A stretch of 64,000 nt of DNA from MED-G105 sp039025235 (GCA_039025235.1 JBCCOS010000010.1:115218-179217), one strand, 5' to 3'. Shown: positions 45,332 to 55,144, numbered from the stretch's first letter. Translations and numbers: made by a program. The notes: a model not told the origin generated them from the letters alone.

Positions 45332-46573
45332 ATGATCTCATCCCTTGATATTTCGGCGGGCCGAAAGGCGCTCACAAACGACCCAGGTTTCCGGCCATTG
45401 GCCTTTCCAGGACCTTTGTCGCCTTATGCGTCATTTGCGGAAAAAAGCCGTGGGCGTTTGCATACAGAACCAGAAAGCACCAGCCGAACCGCTTTTCAGC
45501 GAGATCGTGACCGGGTCATTCATGCGTCGGCGTTTCGCCGTTTAAAGCACAAAACGCAGGTTTTTATTTACCACGAAGGTGATCTCTATAGGACTCGGTT
45601 GACCCACTCATTGGAGGCCGCGCAGATTTCGCGGTCGCTGGCTCGAACGCTTCAGCTGGACGAAGACTTAGCGGAATGTATCGCGCTCGCCCATGATTTG
45701 GGCCATCCACCCTTTGGCCATACCGGAGAGGACGTTCTAATCGAATTGATGGCTGATTACGGCGGGTTTGACCATAACGCTCAAACCCTCCGACTCCTTA
45801 CGAAACTCGAAAGGCGCCATGCGCGTTTTGACGGATTGAATCTTGCCTGGGAAACCCTTGAGGGGGTCGTCAAACATAGTGAATGGCTTATTGGTGCAGA
45901 TCCTCAAGCTTATCCCGCAGCGATCGCGGAATATGTCCAAGTTCATGATTTGCGGTTGGATCAATATGCCTCGCTTGAGTCACAAGTGGCGGCGATTTCC
46001 GATGATATTGCCTACAACAATCATGATATCGATGATGGACTGCGTGCCGGATTATTTTCAATTGACGATGCGCGGGGCTTGCCCTTAGTCGGCGACGCCT
46101 TGGATCGCGTTTCTCGTCTTCACCCAGACGCCTCCAATGAAATTTTGATTGCTGAAGCGGTCTCCGATCTGATCGGTGAAATGATTACTGATGTGGTAGA
46201 AGAAACGCGCGCGCGGATATCTGCTTCTGGTGTTCAAAACGTGGAAGATGTTCGGAATGCAGGTCGAAATTTAGTCGCTTTTTCAGAAGGGTTAAATGAA
46301 AAACTTCTTGTTCTGAGAGAGTATCTGAAGACGCATATGTATCAGCATTACAAAGTCAATCGAGCTCGATCTCAAGCGAAGCGTGTTGTCGCCGATTTGT
46401 TTAATCAGTTCTTTCTAGAGCCAGATACCCTGCCACCAGAGTGGATGAAGGGTTGTTCTAATGCGGGTGACAAGCAAAGAGCTCGTGTCGTCTGCGATTA
46501 TATTGCTGGAATGACGGATCGGTACGCAATGCGTGAGCACGCCCGTTTATTTTCGTCTGCGCCGCTATTGTAA
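45332..46573 (+). CDS. dgt: Deoxyguanosinetriphosphate triphosphohydrolase-like protein
   Basis: HD-domain dNTPase of 413 residues: H in RRLKHKTQVF, metal-binding HD in ALAHDLGHPPFGHTGED, the ISDDIAYNNHDIDDGLRAG helix with the last Asp, and an N-terminal RDRDRVIHASAFRRL segment. It hydrolyses dNTPs to nucleoside and triphosphate and can tune dNTP pools. In many alphaproteobacteria argS follows directly; here a 474-base non-coding gap does. Confidence 0.93.
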   Translation: MISSLDISAGRKALTNDPGFRPLAFPGPLSPYASFAEKSRGRLHTEPESTSRTAFQRDRDRVIHASAFRRLKHKTQVFIYHEGDLYRTRLTHSLEAAQISRSLARTLQLDEDLAECIALAHDLGHPPFGHTGEDVLIELMADYGGFDHNAQTLRLLTKLERRHARFDGLNLAWETLEGVVKHSEWLIGADPQAYPAAIAEYVQVHDLRLDQYASLESQVAAISDDIAYNNHDIDDGLRAGLFSIDDARGLPLVGDALDRVSRLHPDASNEILIAEAVSDLIGEMITDVVEETRARISASGVQNVEDVRNAGRNLVAFSEGLNEKLLVLREYLKTHMYQHYKVNRARSQAKRVVADLFNQFFLEPDTLPPEWMKGCSNAGDKQRARVVCDYIAGMTDRYAMREHARLFSSAPLL

Positions 46574-47047
46574 GCCGCGACAATAAATTTTGCTGTTGTT
46601 TATCGGGGGAACGATATGATCCCGTTTGAGGTGTGTAATTAATTATTGTCTGGGAACCACTTATTGGATCGCCTTAATGAAGAATCGGAGGTACTATTGA
46701 TAAGTTGACAACTAATGCGGGAAAGTTCCTTTAGTACATGTTAATAAGATGCAACCTATTTATTTGGCCCTAACCGCAGGGCGTGAATTCGATTTGGTCG
46801 GCCCAGGCGATTTTCCATTTGTCGAACTTCTATGTTGCGTTGCAGCGTGACCAGCGGTAAGCGGCTAGAAATTAGTATCTTTTACCGGTGGCCAAAGTGG
46901 GACGAAACAGTGTTATTTGTCGTGATCGGCTAGCAAGTAATGCATCACGGCAACGAAATATGAGGCCGATTTGACGCTAATGACATGGGCAGATTTGAAT
47001 TTACCATGTGTATATAGTGCCGAGAGGCGCTTTAGGAGACGGATAAA
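46574..47047. other. Non-coding gap where argS is often found
   Basis: 474 bases between dgt and the SPOR gene. One 33-codon frame (46749-46850, MQPIYLALTAGREFDLVG onward) is protein-like, but has no clear ribosome binding site and no recognised family. No arginyl-tRNA synthetase motif is visible. The right end carries AGGAGACGG, the ribosome binding site of the SPOR gene. Confidence 0.45.
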
Positions 47048-47908
47048 ATGAGCGTTTCGACGGTCGAAGAAGAATATGACGATTTTGACGAGTTCGACGA
47101 TGACGATGATGAGGATCAGGGATTTTCTGGCCTACTTGTGCTTGTCATGGGTGCGTTATTATTTGGTGCCTTAGTACTCGTCGTTTGGATCGCCTATAAT
47201 CACGGTGTTAAGATGGGGGAAGCGCGCAATGATCCGCCTTTCGTTGCTGCCGATCCTGATCCGGTAAAGATCGAGAACAAAGACGTCGCTGCTACCGAGG
47301 GGGCAGACCGAGAGGTTTTTGATCGGTATGAAGGGCGCGATCAATCCGACGTTGCTGTCATTGCATCTGACACCACTGCATCGACCGGCGGTGGCGGATC
47401 AACGAATCCATTGACCGGCGTGGGAAGTGCGGGTGGTGGTTCTGCAGCGATGGATGCCGTATCCGACCGGATAGAAAAGCTTGCTGATGGTACAAAAGAT
47501 CAGGCCAAAGACGCCGTCAAATATGTTAAAGCGGCAGGACCATCGGAGGGTCAAACGGCTACCGCCGCTGTGAAGGAAGTCGTTAAGAAACCAGCGCCGG
47601 TTGCAAAGCCAAAACCAAGCGCTCCTGCTGCGCCAGCGACATCATCATCTGGCGCTTTATCGGGCACCCATGTTGTTCAGGTTGCGGCCTTAGGGTCGCG
47701 CGCTGAGGCAGACGCGTCATGGGCAAAAATAAAGAAAAAGCTTGGGACGTATGCCGACGGCAAGTCGCCAAATATAATCGCTCCTCTAAACGATAAAGAT
47801 GTTTATTATCGTCTGCGCATTGGTCCGTTCACCTCAAAAGATGCTGCGAGTAAGTATTGCGCCGGTCTGAAGGAAAGAGGGCAGACTTGTTTGGTCCGGG
47901 CAAAATAG
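47048..47908 (+). CDS. SPOR-domain cell-division protein
   Basis: 286 residues: an acidic cytoplasmic N-terminus (EEEYDDFDEFDDDDDEDQ), one membrane helix at about 29-51, a long Pro/Ala/Lys-rich periplasmic linker, and a C-terminal SPOR domain from about 205 (THVVQVAALGSRAEADASWA to YYRLRIGPFTSKDAA). SPOR domains bind denuded peptidoglycan at the septum, so a division-site role is expected. A strong AGGAGA site precedes the ATG. Precedes nagZ, a conserved neighbour. Confidence 0.88.
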   Translation: MSVSTVEEEYDDFDEFDDDDDEDQGFSGLLVLVMGALLFGALVLVVWIAYNHGVKMGEARNDPPFVAADPDPVKIENKDVAATEGADREVFDRYEGRDQSDVAVIASDTTASTGGGGSTNPLTGVGSAGGGSAAMDAVSDRIEKLADGTKDQAKDAVKYVKAAGPSEGQTATAAVKEVVKKPAPVAKPKPSAPAAPATSSSGALSGTHVVQVAALGSRAEADASWAKIKKKLGTYADGKSPNIIAPLNDKDVYYRLRIGPFTSKDAASKYCAGLKERGQTCLVRAK

Positions 47909-48016
47909 GATCTTCCATCGCTTGATGATTACTCACCTTGATCTGTGACCTCTGATCCTCCGCTGAATTTGTTTCTTGCAGTGATTAATGTGTGATTTAC
48001 GTTTTGGAGTGTGCAA

Positions 48017-49042
48017 TTGCCATCTGCGGGTATTTACGATTGCGAGGGACAATATCCGACGGCGGATGAGATATCTTTCTTTCGCGATGTTGATCCTGCT
48101 GGATTTATCCTTTTTGCGCGGCATTGCGAAACGCGCGATCAGGTTAAGCGCCACACTGATGCATTGAAAGAGGCGGTGGGTCGCGATGATGTTCTTATCC
48201 TGATTGATCAGGAAGGAGGGCGCGTTTCCCGTATGGTGCCGCCGGAATTTCCTGCCCACGAACCCATGGCGGTCTTTGGCAATCTGTGGAAGTTAGATCC
48301 GAAGACAGCGCGCGAGGCGGCGCGTCTCAATTCGTTCTTACTCGGGACCATGGTTTCAAGTGTCGGTGTCAATGTGAATTGCGTTCCAATGCTTGATGTT
48401 CCGCATAAGGATGCTGACAAGACTGTAATTGGCGATCGTGCGATTGCGTCTCACCCTGATCAAATCGCTGAACTCGGAGCGGCGGTGATGGAAGGTTTGA
48501 TTGAGGGGGGTGCGCTACCCGTTATCAAACATCTTCCGGGTCATGGCCGAGCGCTCGTTGATAGCCATCATGCGTTACCAGTTGTTCACGCGTCAAAATC
48601 AGATTTGCAGGAAATTGACTTTCTGCCGTTCAAAGCAAACGCGTCAGCACTAATTGGAATGACTGCACACATTGTTTATACGGCACTCGACGAAGAAAAA
48701 TGTGCAACCATGTCGCCAACGATTATTCGAGACGTGATCCGTGGCGAAATAGGATTTGATGGTTTTCTATTGAGTGATGATGTGAAGATGAAAGCGCTTG
48801 GAGGACCGTTGGCGTTACGCGCGACAGAAAGTCTAAAAGCTGGATGTGATACGGCGCTGTTTTGCAATTTTACGATGGATGAAAAAATCGCTGCCGCCGC
48901 AAATACACCAACACTCGCCAAGGATGCCTTACGGCGGTATAATACCGCTATCAGTGCATTACCAAAAACGTCGAACGAGAGCGATGTAGGGCGTGCCTAT
49001 AAGGAATTGGCGATGATGGTGAAACCTGGGTTAATGGCTTAA
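48017..49042 (+). CDS. nagZ: Beta-N-acetylhexosaminidase NagZ
   Basis: Family 3 glycoside hydrolase that removes GlcNAc from anhydro-muropeptides in peptidoglycan recycling. Motifs: GFILFARHCETRDQ, IDQEGGRVSRM, the catalytic-loop IKHLPGHGRALVDSHHALP with acid/base His, and the nucleophile Asp in FLLSDDVKMKAL. Start choice: a GTG at 48011 has GGAG only one base away, whereas the TTG at 48017 is seven bases from it and is preferred. Confidence 0.93.
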   Translation: MPSAGIYDCEGQYPTADEISFFRDVDPAGFILFARHCETRDQVKRHTDALKEAVGRDDVLILIDQEGGRVSRMVPPEFPAHEPMAVFGNLWKLDPKTAREAARLNSFLLGTMVSSVGVNVNCVPMLDVPHKDADKTVIGDRAIASHPDQIAELGAAVMEGLIEGGALPVIKHLPGHGRALVDSHHALPVVHASKSDLQEIDFLPFKANASALIGMTAHIVYTALDEEKCATMSPTIIRDVIRGEIGFDGFLLSDDVKMKALGGPLALRATESLKAGCDTALFCNFTMDEKIAAAANTPTLAKDALRRYNTAISALPKTSNESDVGRAYKELAMMVKPGLMA

Positions 49043-49393
49043 CGCAGGCCAAGTTTCGTTCAAATTCGCCTATAGTCTAATCGGTTTTGCATTTCGTGAT
49101 GCCTTAAAGCTTTGCCATTTTAACTGGAATCGGGACGACGCTTTAAGTCTTTGATTTTACGCATTTCCTTAACGCCAACCGCACACACTTGGCTTGGAAA
49201 TGCTTTAAGTTCATGATTTCACGCATTTCCGAGCGCGTGTGGACACGCAGTCACTTGAACTCGAAATGCTTTAGCTCTTTGTTCTTACGCGCCCCTTCTG
49301 CGCACAACCGGGCGTAATCAGTGACCACTCAAGCGCGACACGCTCTATTTGTAGAACAACGACCCACGAGGATCGCAAATTTATCAGAATCGC
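49043..49393. other. nagZ-scpA gap made largely of repeat modules
   Basis: 351 bases, of which about 240 belong to a compound block of the two-hairpin repeat. The short remainder before scpA contains a GAATC (GANTC) site near 49388. No gene. Confidence 0.6.
49104..49345 (+). repeat. Compound two-hairpin repeat block, copy 6 (A-B-B'-B'')
   Basis: A standard unit (49104-49207: hairpin A, linker, canonical hairpin B) is followed by two further B-type modules. B' (49208-49274) pairs GCATTTCCGAG with CTCGAAATGCTTTAG and has an inner GTGT/ACAC. B'' (about 49275-49345), ACGCGCC to GCGCGACACGC, resembles the B variant of copy 3. Each module ends or begins with TAAAGC-like borders. Confidence 0.8.
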
Positions 49394-50479
49394 GTGTATG
49401 TTATATCGATGAATAATAATACCGATGCCGATACGACACTCGCCGGAGATGAGGAAATTACCCCAGCTGATCAGTTGACGTCGCCCTCAGATCAGAAAGC
49501 TTCAAAAATGAGCGCTCATTCAGATGCTTGTGCTCACGGTGATGATATAGCGGGGATTAATGCTGCGGGAACTGACATTGATCGTGGTGCCGTCGGTCAT
49601 GAAAGCACCGATCCTGACCAAATGACCAATGATGAATTTGATAAACCGGTTCGCGTTGGCGAAGGGGATCAAGTCGACATTGATGCCCTCATCGTAAATA
49701 TCGACGGTTATGAAGGTCCGCTTGACGTCCTTCTTGATTTGGCGAGAACGCAAAAAGTTGATCTCAGAAAAATTTCTATTTTGCCGTTGGTCGAACAATA
49801 TCTTGCTTTTGTGGAAGCTGCAAAAGCTCAAAAGCTTGAGCTTGCCGCTGACTATCTTGTCATGGCATCGTGGCTGACATTCTTGAAAACGAAGCTTCTC
49901 TTGCCTGCTCCCGCCGAAGCAGAGGAAGAACCGACGGCTGATGAAATGGCCGCCCGGCTTGCCTTTCAGTTACAGCGACTGGAAGCAATGCGAACCGCTT
50001 GTGATCGTGTTTTTAACCTCCCACAACGCGGTAGTGCCTTCTTCCCACGCGGCATCCCATCTGGCGTTGTTGTAGAAAAGAAAACGGTTTGGAAAGCGGA
50101 GCTTTATGATCTTCTAAAAGCATACGCAAAACAGCGCGTCGCTGGGACCGAGCGGACGTATCAAATTAAACCACCGGCGGTTTACTCCATCGAAGACGCA
50201 CGAAAACGGCTTTCGCGTGTTTTAGGTCGTATCCCGGATTGGGTTGACTTAAGTGGGCTAGCCTTGTCAGACGCTCCAGAAGCACCGCGCCGATCGGTTA
50301 TCGCGAGTGCATTTAATGCGGCACTTGAGTTTGCTAAAGACGGTAAAATGGAAATCAGGCAAGTTGGCCATTACGAACCGCTTTACGTTCGTCAACGAAG
50401 CACGCCAAGAAAAGACGATCGCATTGCAAATCTATCATCATCGCCGCATCCGGTCACACTGCTAACGCCAGAATCGTGA
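49394..50479 (+). CDS. scpA: Segregation and condensation protein ScpA
   Basis: Kleisin bridging the SMC heads, 361 residues. The conserved core starts near residue 95: IDGYEGPLDVLLDLARTQKVDL, LVMASWLTFLKTKLLLP, and a C-terminal winged helix (RRSVIASAFNAALEFAKDGKMEIRQ). An acidic low-complexity N-terminus of about 90 residues precedes it. The start is uncertain; ATG at 49394 or the sixth codon at 49409. Followed by scpB. Confidence 0.92.
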   Translation: MYVISMNNNTDADTTLAGDEEITPADQLTSPSDQKASKMSAHSDACAHGDDIAGINAAGTDIDRGAVGHESTDPDQMTNDEFDKPVRVGEGDQVDIDALIVNIDGYEGPLDVLLDLARTQKVDLRKISILPLVEQYLAFVEAAKAQKLELAADYLVMASWLTFLKTKLLLPAPAEAEEEPTADEMAARLAFQLQRLEAMRTACDRVFNLPQRGSAFFPRGIPSGVVVEKKTVWKAELYDLLKAYAKQRVAGTERTYQIKPPAVYSIEDARKRLSRVLGRIPDWVDLSGLALSDAPEAPRRSVIASAFNAALEFAKDGKMEIRQVGHYEPLYVRQRSTPRKDDRIANLSSSPHPVTLLTPES

Positions 50480-50614
50480 TGGCCATTCAATGAATCTGTG
50501 GATTAGCTGTCAGAAAAGAGTGCTAAAAAAAGGTGAGCTCGCACGCAAACAGTTTGAAAGTATCATGAACGCGTTGAACACAAGAAAAAATGTCCGTCCC
50601 GAGGAAGTATTTAT

Positions 50615-51649
50615 ATGGACCATCTGACTAAATCGAGAGCACTGGATACTGACAGTTCGGAAAGGATGACGGGTTTATCTGTGCGCGAGACGCAGGAAGC
50701 CATCGCTAAAGAATTGGATGCTGACCTGGAGTCTCCCTTGAATATAGATGATCCGGGTGTGGACACCGTCGACGAAGATGATCCCGATGCTGAGTGTGCC
50801 GTTATCGAGCAACTAGACGACCTTAATGCCGATGATGCTGATGATGCCGAAGATGCGGCTGCTGCGGCTGATGAAGTTCCTGACGAAACTGAAGATGATG
50901 TGGAAGGGGCGGTCTGGTCAGCGGCAGAAGCGGCTGAGCATTTAAAAATGTTGGAGGCTCTTTTATTCGCAGCGTCGGAATCGTTGGACGTTGCGTCCAT
51001 AAAAAAACGATTGCCTGAGGGTGCTGATGTGCCAGCTTTGTTGGAAACACTTTCCCAACAGTATGAAAATCGCGGGGTTCGATTGTCCCACGCAGCGGGG
51101 CGCTATCAATTCATAACCAACCCTGACGTCGCCCATGTCTTAACCGTTGAGAAAACTGAAACGCGCCGTCTATCCAAAGCTGCGATGGAGACGTTAGCCA
51201 TTATTGCTTATCATCAACCTTGTACGCGTGCTGATATAGAAGATATTCGTGGCGTCGCAGTCTCTAAAGGGTCAATCGACCAATTGCTCGAAATGAGTTG
51301 GGTGAAGTTAGCAGGGCGTCGGCGCGATGCACCCGGTCGTCCCGTTCTGTATGCCACGACAAAGGACTTCCTCGAACACTTTGATTTAGAACGTATTTCA
51401 GACCTTCCTGGTATGGCAGACCTGAAGGCAGCGGGACTGCTAGAAGCTAATCTTCCGGCTCATTTCCAAATACCCTCACCAGCCGATCCAGAGGTCGAGG
51501 GTGGCGACAACGATGACGCCGATTGCGGAACTGATGGTGATAGCCCGGAATTTGTCCAAGATTTCCATGGACCTGACGATTTCAATGATGACGGTAATGG
51601 CGGCGATAGCGAAGTCAAAGCGGATCAGGAGGATGGTGAACTTAGCTGA
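50615..51649 (+). CDS. scpB: Segregation and condensation protein ScpB
   Basis: Binds ScpA within the SMC complex. 344 residues: acidic N-terminus of about 105 residues (VDTVDEDDPDAECAVIEQL), two winged helices (LKMLEALLFAASESLDVASI; LSKAAMETLAIIAYHQPCTR; IEDIRGVAVSKGSIDQLLE), and an acidic tail of about 55 residues. GAGGAAG precedes the ATG. The family core alone is about 180 residues, so the tails nearly double it. Confidence 0.93.
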   Translation: MDHLTKSRALDTDSSERMTGLSVRETQEAIAKELDADLESPLNIDDPGVDTVDEDDPDAECAVIEQLDDLNADDADDAEDAAAAADEVPDETEDDVEGAVWSAAEAAEHLKMLEALLFAASESLDVASIKKRLPEGADVPALLETLSQQYENRGVRLSHAAGRYQFITNPDVAHVLTVEKTETRRLSKAAMETLAIIAYHQPCTRADIEDIRGVAVSKGSIDQLLEMSWVKLAGRRRDAPGRPVLYATTKDFLEHFDLERISDLPGMADLKAAGLLEANLPAHFQIPSPADPEVEGGDNDDADCGTDGDSPEFVQDFHGPDDFNDDGNGGDSEVKADQEDGELS

Positions 51650-51931
51650 CTTTTGACATTGCTGTATCAAAAGTAATTAAAAATCGTAGCGTTGAATGGT
51701 GTCGATCCTGCTGTTTCATCCCAGATCTTCAATTGTTATTATCCTCAGGATCTAGGCTGATTTCTGGCTTTGTCATGGCTTCTTTAATTTTCTCAAATAG
51801 TTATTTGCGGATGATCGCCTTTGGGCGTAGGAGCGGGTACGCTTTGAATTATTTTAGAAGTGCTTTTCCTCGATATTGTGAAATAGGCAATTGGTGCGAG
51901 GGGCGTACTTAATAGTTTTAGGAGATCGTCT

Positions 51932-52174
51932 ATGGCGCTTGGTCCATGGCAAATTGCGATAATCCTTGTTTTAGCCCTCCTGCTCTTTGGAGGAGGCGGT
52001 AAGGTATCTACTTTGATGGGGGATTTCGCTAAGGGAATCAAAGCGTTCCGCAAAGGACTTCAAGACGATGAAAAATCTCTTGAGGATAAGGCAAATGCGG
52101 CACGTGATGTGACACCGCCGAGTGAAACCGGCGATAAAGCGACCGTCGACACTGACACTCAGCGAAGCGCTTAA
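51932..52174 (+). CDS. tatA: Sec-independent translocase subunit TatA
   Basis: 80 residues: short N-terminal membrane helix (WQIAIILVLALLLFGGGGKV), amphipathic helix (MGDFAKGIKAFRKGLQDDE) and a polar tail. Forms the pore that exports folded proteins. TTAGGAGATCG supplies the ribosome binding site. First of tatA-tatB-tatC. Confidence 0.94.
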   Translation: MALGPWQIAIILVLALLLFGGGGKVSTLMGDFAKGIKAFRKGLQDDEKSLEDKANAARDVTPPSETGDKATVDTDTQRSA

Positions 52175-52207
52175 TATTTGTTTGCCGCTGTGACGGGGCC
52201 ATAGGTT

Positions 52208-52687
52208 ATGTCGCTGCTTCCGCAATTTGGTTTTCTCGAATTACTTCTGGTCGGTGCTTTGGCCCTTATTGTTGTGGGCCCAAAGGATTTACCGCGTCTG
52301 ATGCGCTCTGCGGGGCAAGCTGTGGCACAGGCTCGCCGGATGGCATCTGAATTTACCGCAGCGTTTGATCAGATGGCGCGGGAAACCGAAATGGAAGAAA
52401 TGCGCAAAGAAATCGACGCTTTAAAAAACGACAACGTCTTTGTTGAGGCGAAAGAGACGTTTAAAGAGGCAACAAAACCCCTGAAGGAAGCGGTCGACGC
52501 CGAGGCAAGCGCCGTCAAAAGAGCGGTCGAGGACAGCAATCACCCGGAGCAAACGCGCGCCGCGTCGATATCAAATTTGTCCGAAGCCCCATCTACGGAA
52601 ACAAAGGCCCCAGAAACAAAGGTCCCGGAAACAAAGGCGACCGATCCTAAAACGCCCTCCGAAAATAAAGCGGGTGGCGTGACGTGA
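52208..52687 (+). CDS. tatB: Sec-independent translocase subunit TatB
   Basis: 159 residues: membrane helix with the Glu typical of TatB (FGFLELLLVGALALIVVGPKDLP), amphipathic helix (LMRSAGQAVAQARRMASEF), then a charged tail with repeated KAPETKVPETKATDPKT units. With TatC it forms the signal-peptide receptor. Overlaps tatC by four bases. Confidence 0.94.
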   Translation: MSLLPQFGFLELLLVGALALIVVGPKDLPRLMRSAGQAVAQARRMASEFTAAFDQMARETEMEEMRKEIDALKNDNVFVEAKETFKEATKPLKEAVDAEASAVKRAVEDSNHPEQTRAASISNLSEAPSTETKAPETKVPETKATDPKTPSENKAGGVT

Positions 52688-53568
52688 GCCTTATACCGCA
52701 AAGGGCTGACGCCGAAACGGACGCTCCGAACGAAGATGAGCAAGCTGAGATGCAGGCTTCGGCAGCACCGCTTCTTGATCATCTGATGGAGCTGCGGCAG
52801 CGCCTTATTGTTGTCATGGCGACGCTAACGGTCACTTTTGTTATCTGTTTTTCATTCTCAAGACAGTTATTCGACTTTTTGATTGTGCCATTTGTAAACG
52901 CGGTGAGCGCAGCGAAGGGCGATGCCGGGGGCGGCGATCCGACGCTTTATTTTGCGCCACTAGAATTTTTCTTCACGCGTGTTCGCCTGGCTATTTTCGC
53001 TGCTATCGCAATTTCTTCACCAATGATTGCCTACCAGGTCTATGCCTTCGTAGCGCCAGGTCTCTATCGCAGTGAGAGGAAAGCAGCGGTACCGTTTCTT
53101 TCAGCCATGCCTTTTCTTTTCGCCATCGGTGCGAGTCTTGTTTATTTTGTTTTGATGCCTTTCGTGATGCGATTTGCCGTTGGTTTTGAAGCGCAAGGCG
53201 GATCTGACGGTGGCGCGACGTTCGAACTTTTGACCCGCGTCGGTGATTATCTTTCACTGATAACAACGCTTATTCTAGCGTTTGGTTTTGCTTTCCAGCT
53301 GCCGGTTTTTTTAACGCTTCTTGCAAGCGCCGGTCTCATTTCGCCAGAGTTTCTGACGCGTAACCGAAAGGTTGCGGTTGTCGCGATTTTTATAGTCGCC
53401 GCATTTCTAACCCCTCCTGATCCATTTAGTCAGATTGTCCTTGGTCTGTCGATTATCGCGCTTTATGAGGCCTCCGTTGTTTCGGTGCGCATTGCGACTC
53501 GTTCGCCAAAAATGCGTTCGGACACGGGCGGCGATACGGAAGAGGCCTTTGAACCCCCGGCGCCTTAA
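52684..53568 (+). CDS. tatC: Sec-independent translocase subunit TatC
   Basis: Six-helix receptor for twin-arginine signals, 294 residues. LLDHLMELRQRLIVVM contains the essential FxEL-like and Arg region; PLEFFFTRVRLAIFAAIAISSP and the C-terminal AFLTPPDPFSQIVLGLSIIALYE are characteristic. The GTG start overlaps the tatB stop (GTGA), indicating coupled translation. Confidence 0.96.
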   Translation: MSLIPQRADAETDAPNEDEQAEMQASAAPLLDHLMELRQRLIVVMATLTVTFVICFSFSRQLFDFLIVPFVNAVSAAKGDAGGGDPTLYFAPLEFFFTRVRLAIFAAIAISSPMIAYQVYAFVAPGLYRSERKAAVPFLSAMPFLFAIGASLVYFVLMPFVMRFAVGFEAQGGSDGGATFELLTRVGDYLSLITTLILAFGFAFQLPVFLTLLASAGLISPEFLTRNRKVAVVAIFIVAAFLTPPDPFSQIVLGLSIIALYEASVVSVRIATRSPKMRSDTGGDTEEAFEPPAP

Positions 53569-53799
53569 GCTAGAGAACAGGAGCTAGAGTTCAGGAACGA
53601 GAGTTCTGGGGCGTGTTGCTTTGCCTCGCGCATTATTCGAAACGACAAATATAAACCAAAACAGTCTCATTATACGACTGGTGATAGATTCAATAGAAGA
53701 AAAGAGTTTAACGATTATTCGGTCGTAATTCCGATGCCACATAAAGACTTTCAGTTCAAAATATAGCTGGCTCAAAGTGTTTCCAGAAATGACAAAATT

Positions 53800-55080
53800 A
53801 TGCACGACATAAAAGCGATACGCGATAATCCTCAGGCCTTTGATACGGCTCTTGCCCGACGCGGTGTTGAACCTCCGAGTACAGCGATATTGGAAAAAGA
53901 TGCTGCGGCGCGTGCCCTCACAGTCCGCCTTGAAGAAATGCAGGCAAAACGTAACGCAGCCTCAAAATCCATTGGCGCGGCGAAAGCATCGGGTGACGAG
54001 GAAACGTTTCATCGCCTGCGGGCCGAGGTCGAGGCGATCAAAGGCGACATTTCGAGGCTTGAAGTCGAGCGAGATGCGCTTGTCGCTGAGGTTGAAGGAT
54101 TACTCAGTGTGTTGCCGAACCTTCCCGCCGATGACACACCCGACGGAACCAATGAGGACGACAACGCGGAAATCCGTCATTGGGGTGAGCCAACCCCAAT
54201 TGATGGCGCAAAAGAGCATTTTGACCTCGGTGAAGCTCTGGGTCAGATGGATTTTGAAACGGCTGCGAAACTCTCAGGGTCGCGATTTGTCTTACTGTCC
54301 GGCGGACTTGCTCGTCTTGAACGAGCGCTCGCTAGTTTCATGCTTGATACCCATACCATCGAATTTGGCTATGAAGAGATATCACCGCCTGTTCTTGTGC
54401 GAGAAGAAACGATGTATGGCACCGGTCAGCTACCAAAATTTGCTGAGGATTCGTTTGAAACTGTCAATAATATGTGGCTGACGCCGACATCTGAGGTTAC
54501 GCTTACAAGTATTGTTGGCAATGAAATACTGAACGATGAGGCATTGCCAAAACGATTTACGGCATGGACAAATTGTTTTCGGCGCGAGGCTGGTTCTGCT
54601 GGACGGGATACCCGTGGCATGATCCGTGTGCATCAATTCTCAAAAGTTGAACTGGTGTCCATCACCCGACCAGATGAATCAAATGCTGAACATGAACGGA
54701 TGACGGAGTGCGCTGAGGCAGTCCTTAAGAAGCTAGAGTTACCGTTTCGGACCATGACACTGTGCACCGGCGATATTGGTTTTGGTGCTAAAAAAACCTA
54801 CGATCTGGAGGTCTGGTTGCCTGGGCAAGGCAAATACCGAGAGATTTCATCGTGCTCGAACTGTGGGGATTTTCAAGCACGTCGTATGAAAGCGCGCTAT
54901 CGCCCTGAGGGAGAGAAATCAACAAGATTTGTTCATACCCTTAATGGTTCAGGTGTTGCTGTCGGGCGGGCATTGGTTGCTGTGCTTGAAAATTATCAGA
55001 ACCCCGATGGATCCATAAGCATTCCGACGGTGCTAAAACCATATATGGGCGGGCGCGAACGTGTTGAGAAAGTCAGCTAG
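53800..55080 (+). CDS. serS: Seryl-tRNA synthetase
   Basis: 426 residues: N-terminal coiled-coil arm (LEEMQAKRNAASKSIGAAKA) that grips tRNA-Ser, and a class II catalytic domain with motif 2 (FRREAGSAGRDTRGMIRVHQF) and motif 3 (NGSGVAVGRALVAVLENYQ). It charges tRNA-Ser with serine. Conserved position between tatC and surE. Confidence 0.97.
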   Translation: MHDIKAIRDNPQAFDTALARRGVEPPSTAILEKDAAARALTVRLEEMQAKRNAASKSIGAAKASGDEETFHRLRAEVEAIKGDISRLEVERDALVAEVEGLLSVLPNLPADDTPDGTNEDDNAEIRHWGEPTPIDGAKEHFDLGEALGQMDFETAAKLSGSRFVLLSGGLARLERALASFMLDTHTIEFGYEEISPPVLVREETMYGTGQLPKFAEDSFETVNNMWLTPTSEVTLTSIVGNEILNDEALPKRFTAWTNCFRREAGSAGRDTRGMIRVHQFSKVELVSITRPDESNAEHERMTECAEAVLKKLELPFRTMTLCTGDIGFGAKKTYDLEVWLPGQGKYREISSCSNCGDFQARRMKARYRPEGEKSTRFVHTLNGSGVAVGRALVAVLENYQNPDGSISIPTVLKPYMGGRERVEKVS

Positions 55081-55144
55081 CCGTTTACACCACATCATCT
55101 CCGGTATCGAAGTCCGGATTAAAATAAGTAAAGGTGATTTCCCA

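Noticed and set aside
49104..49345. CRISPR-like array in the nagZ-scpA gap
   Set aside because: The units are adjacent hairpins of unequal sequence, not identical repeats with uniform unique spacers, and no cas genes are present.
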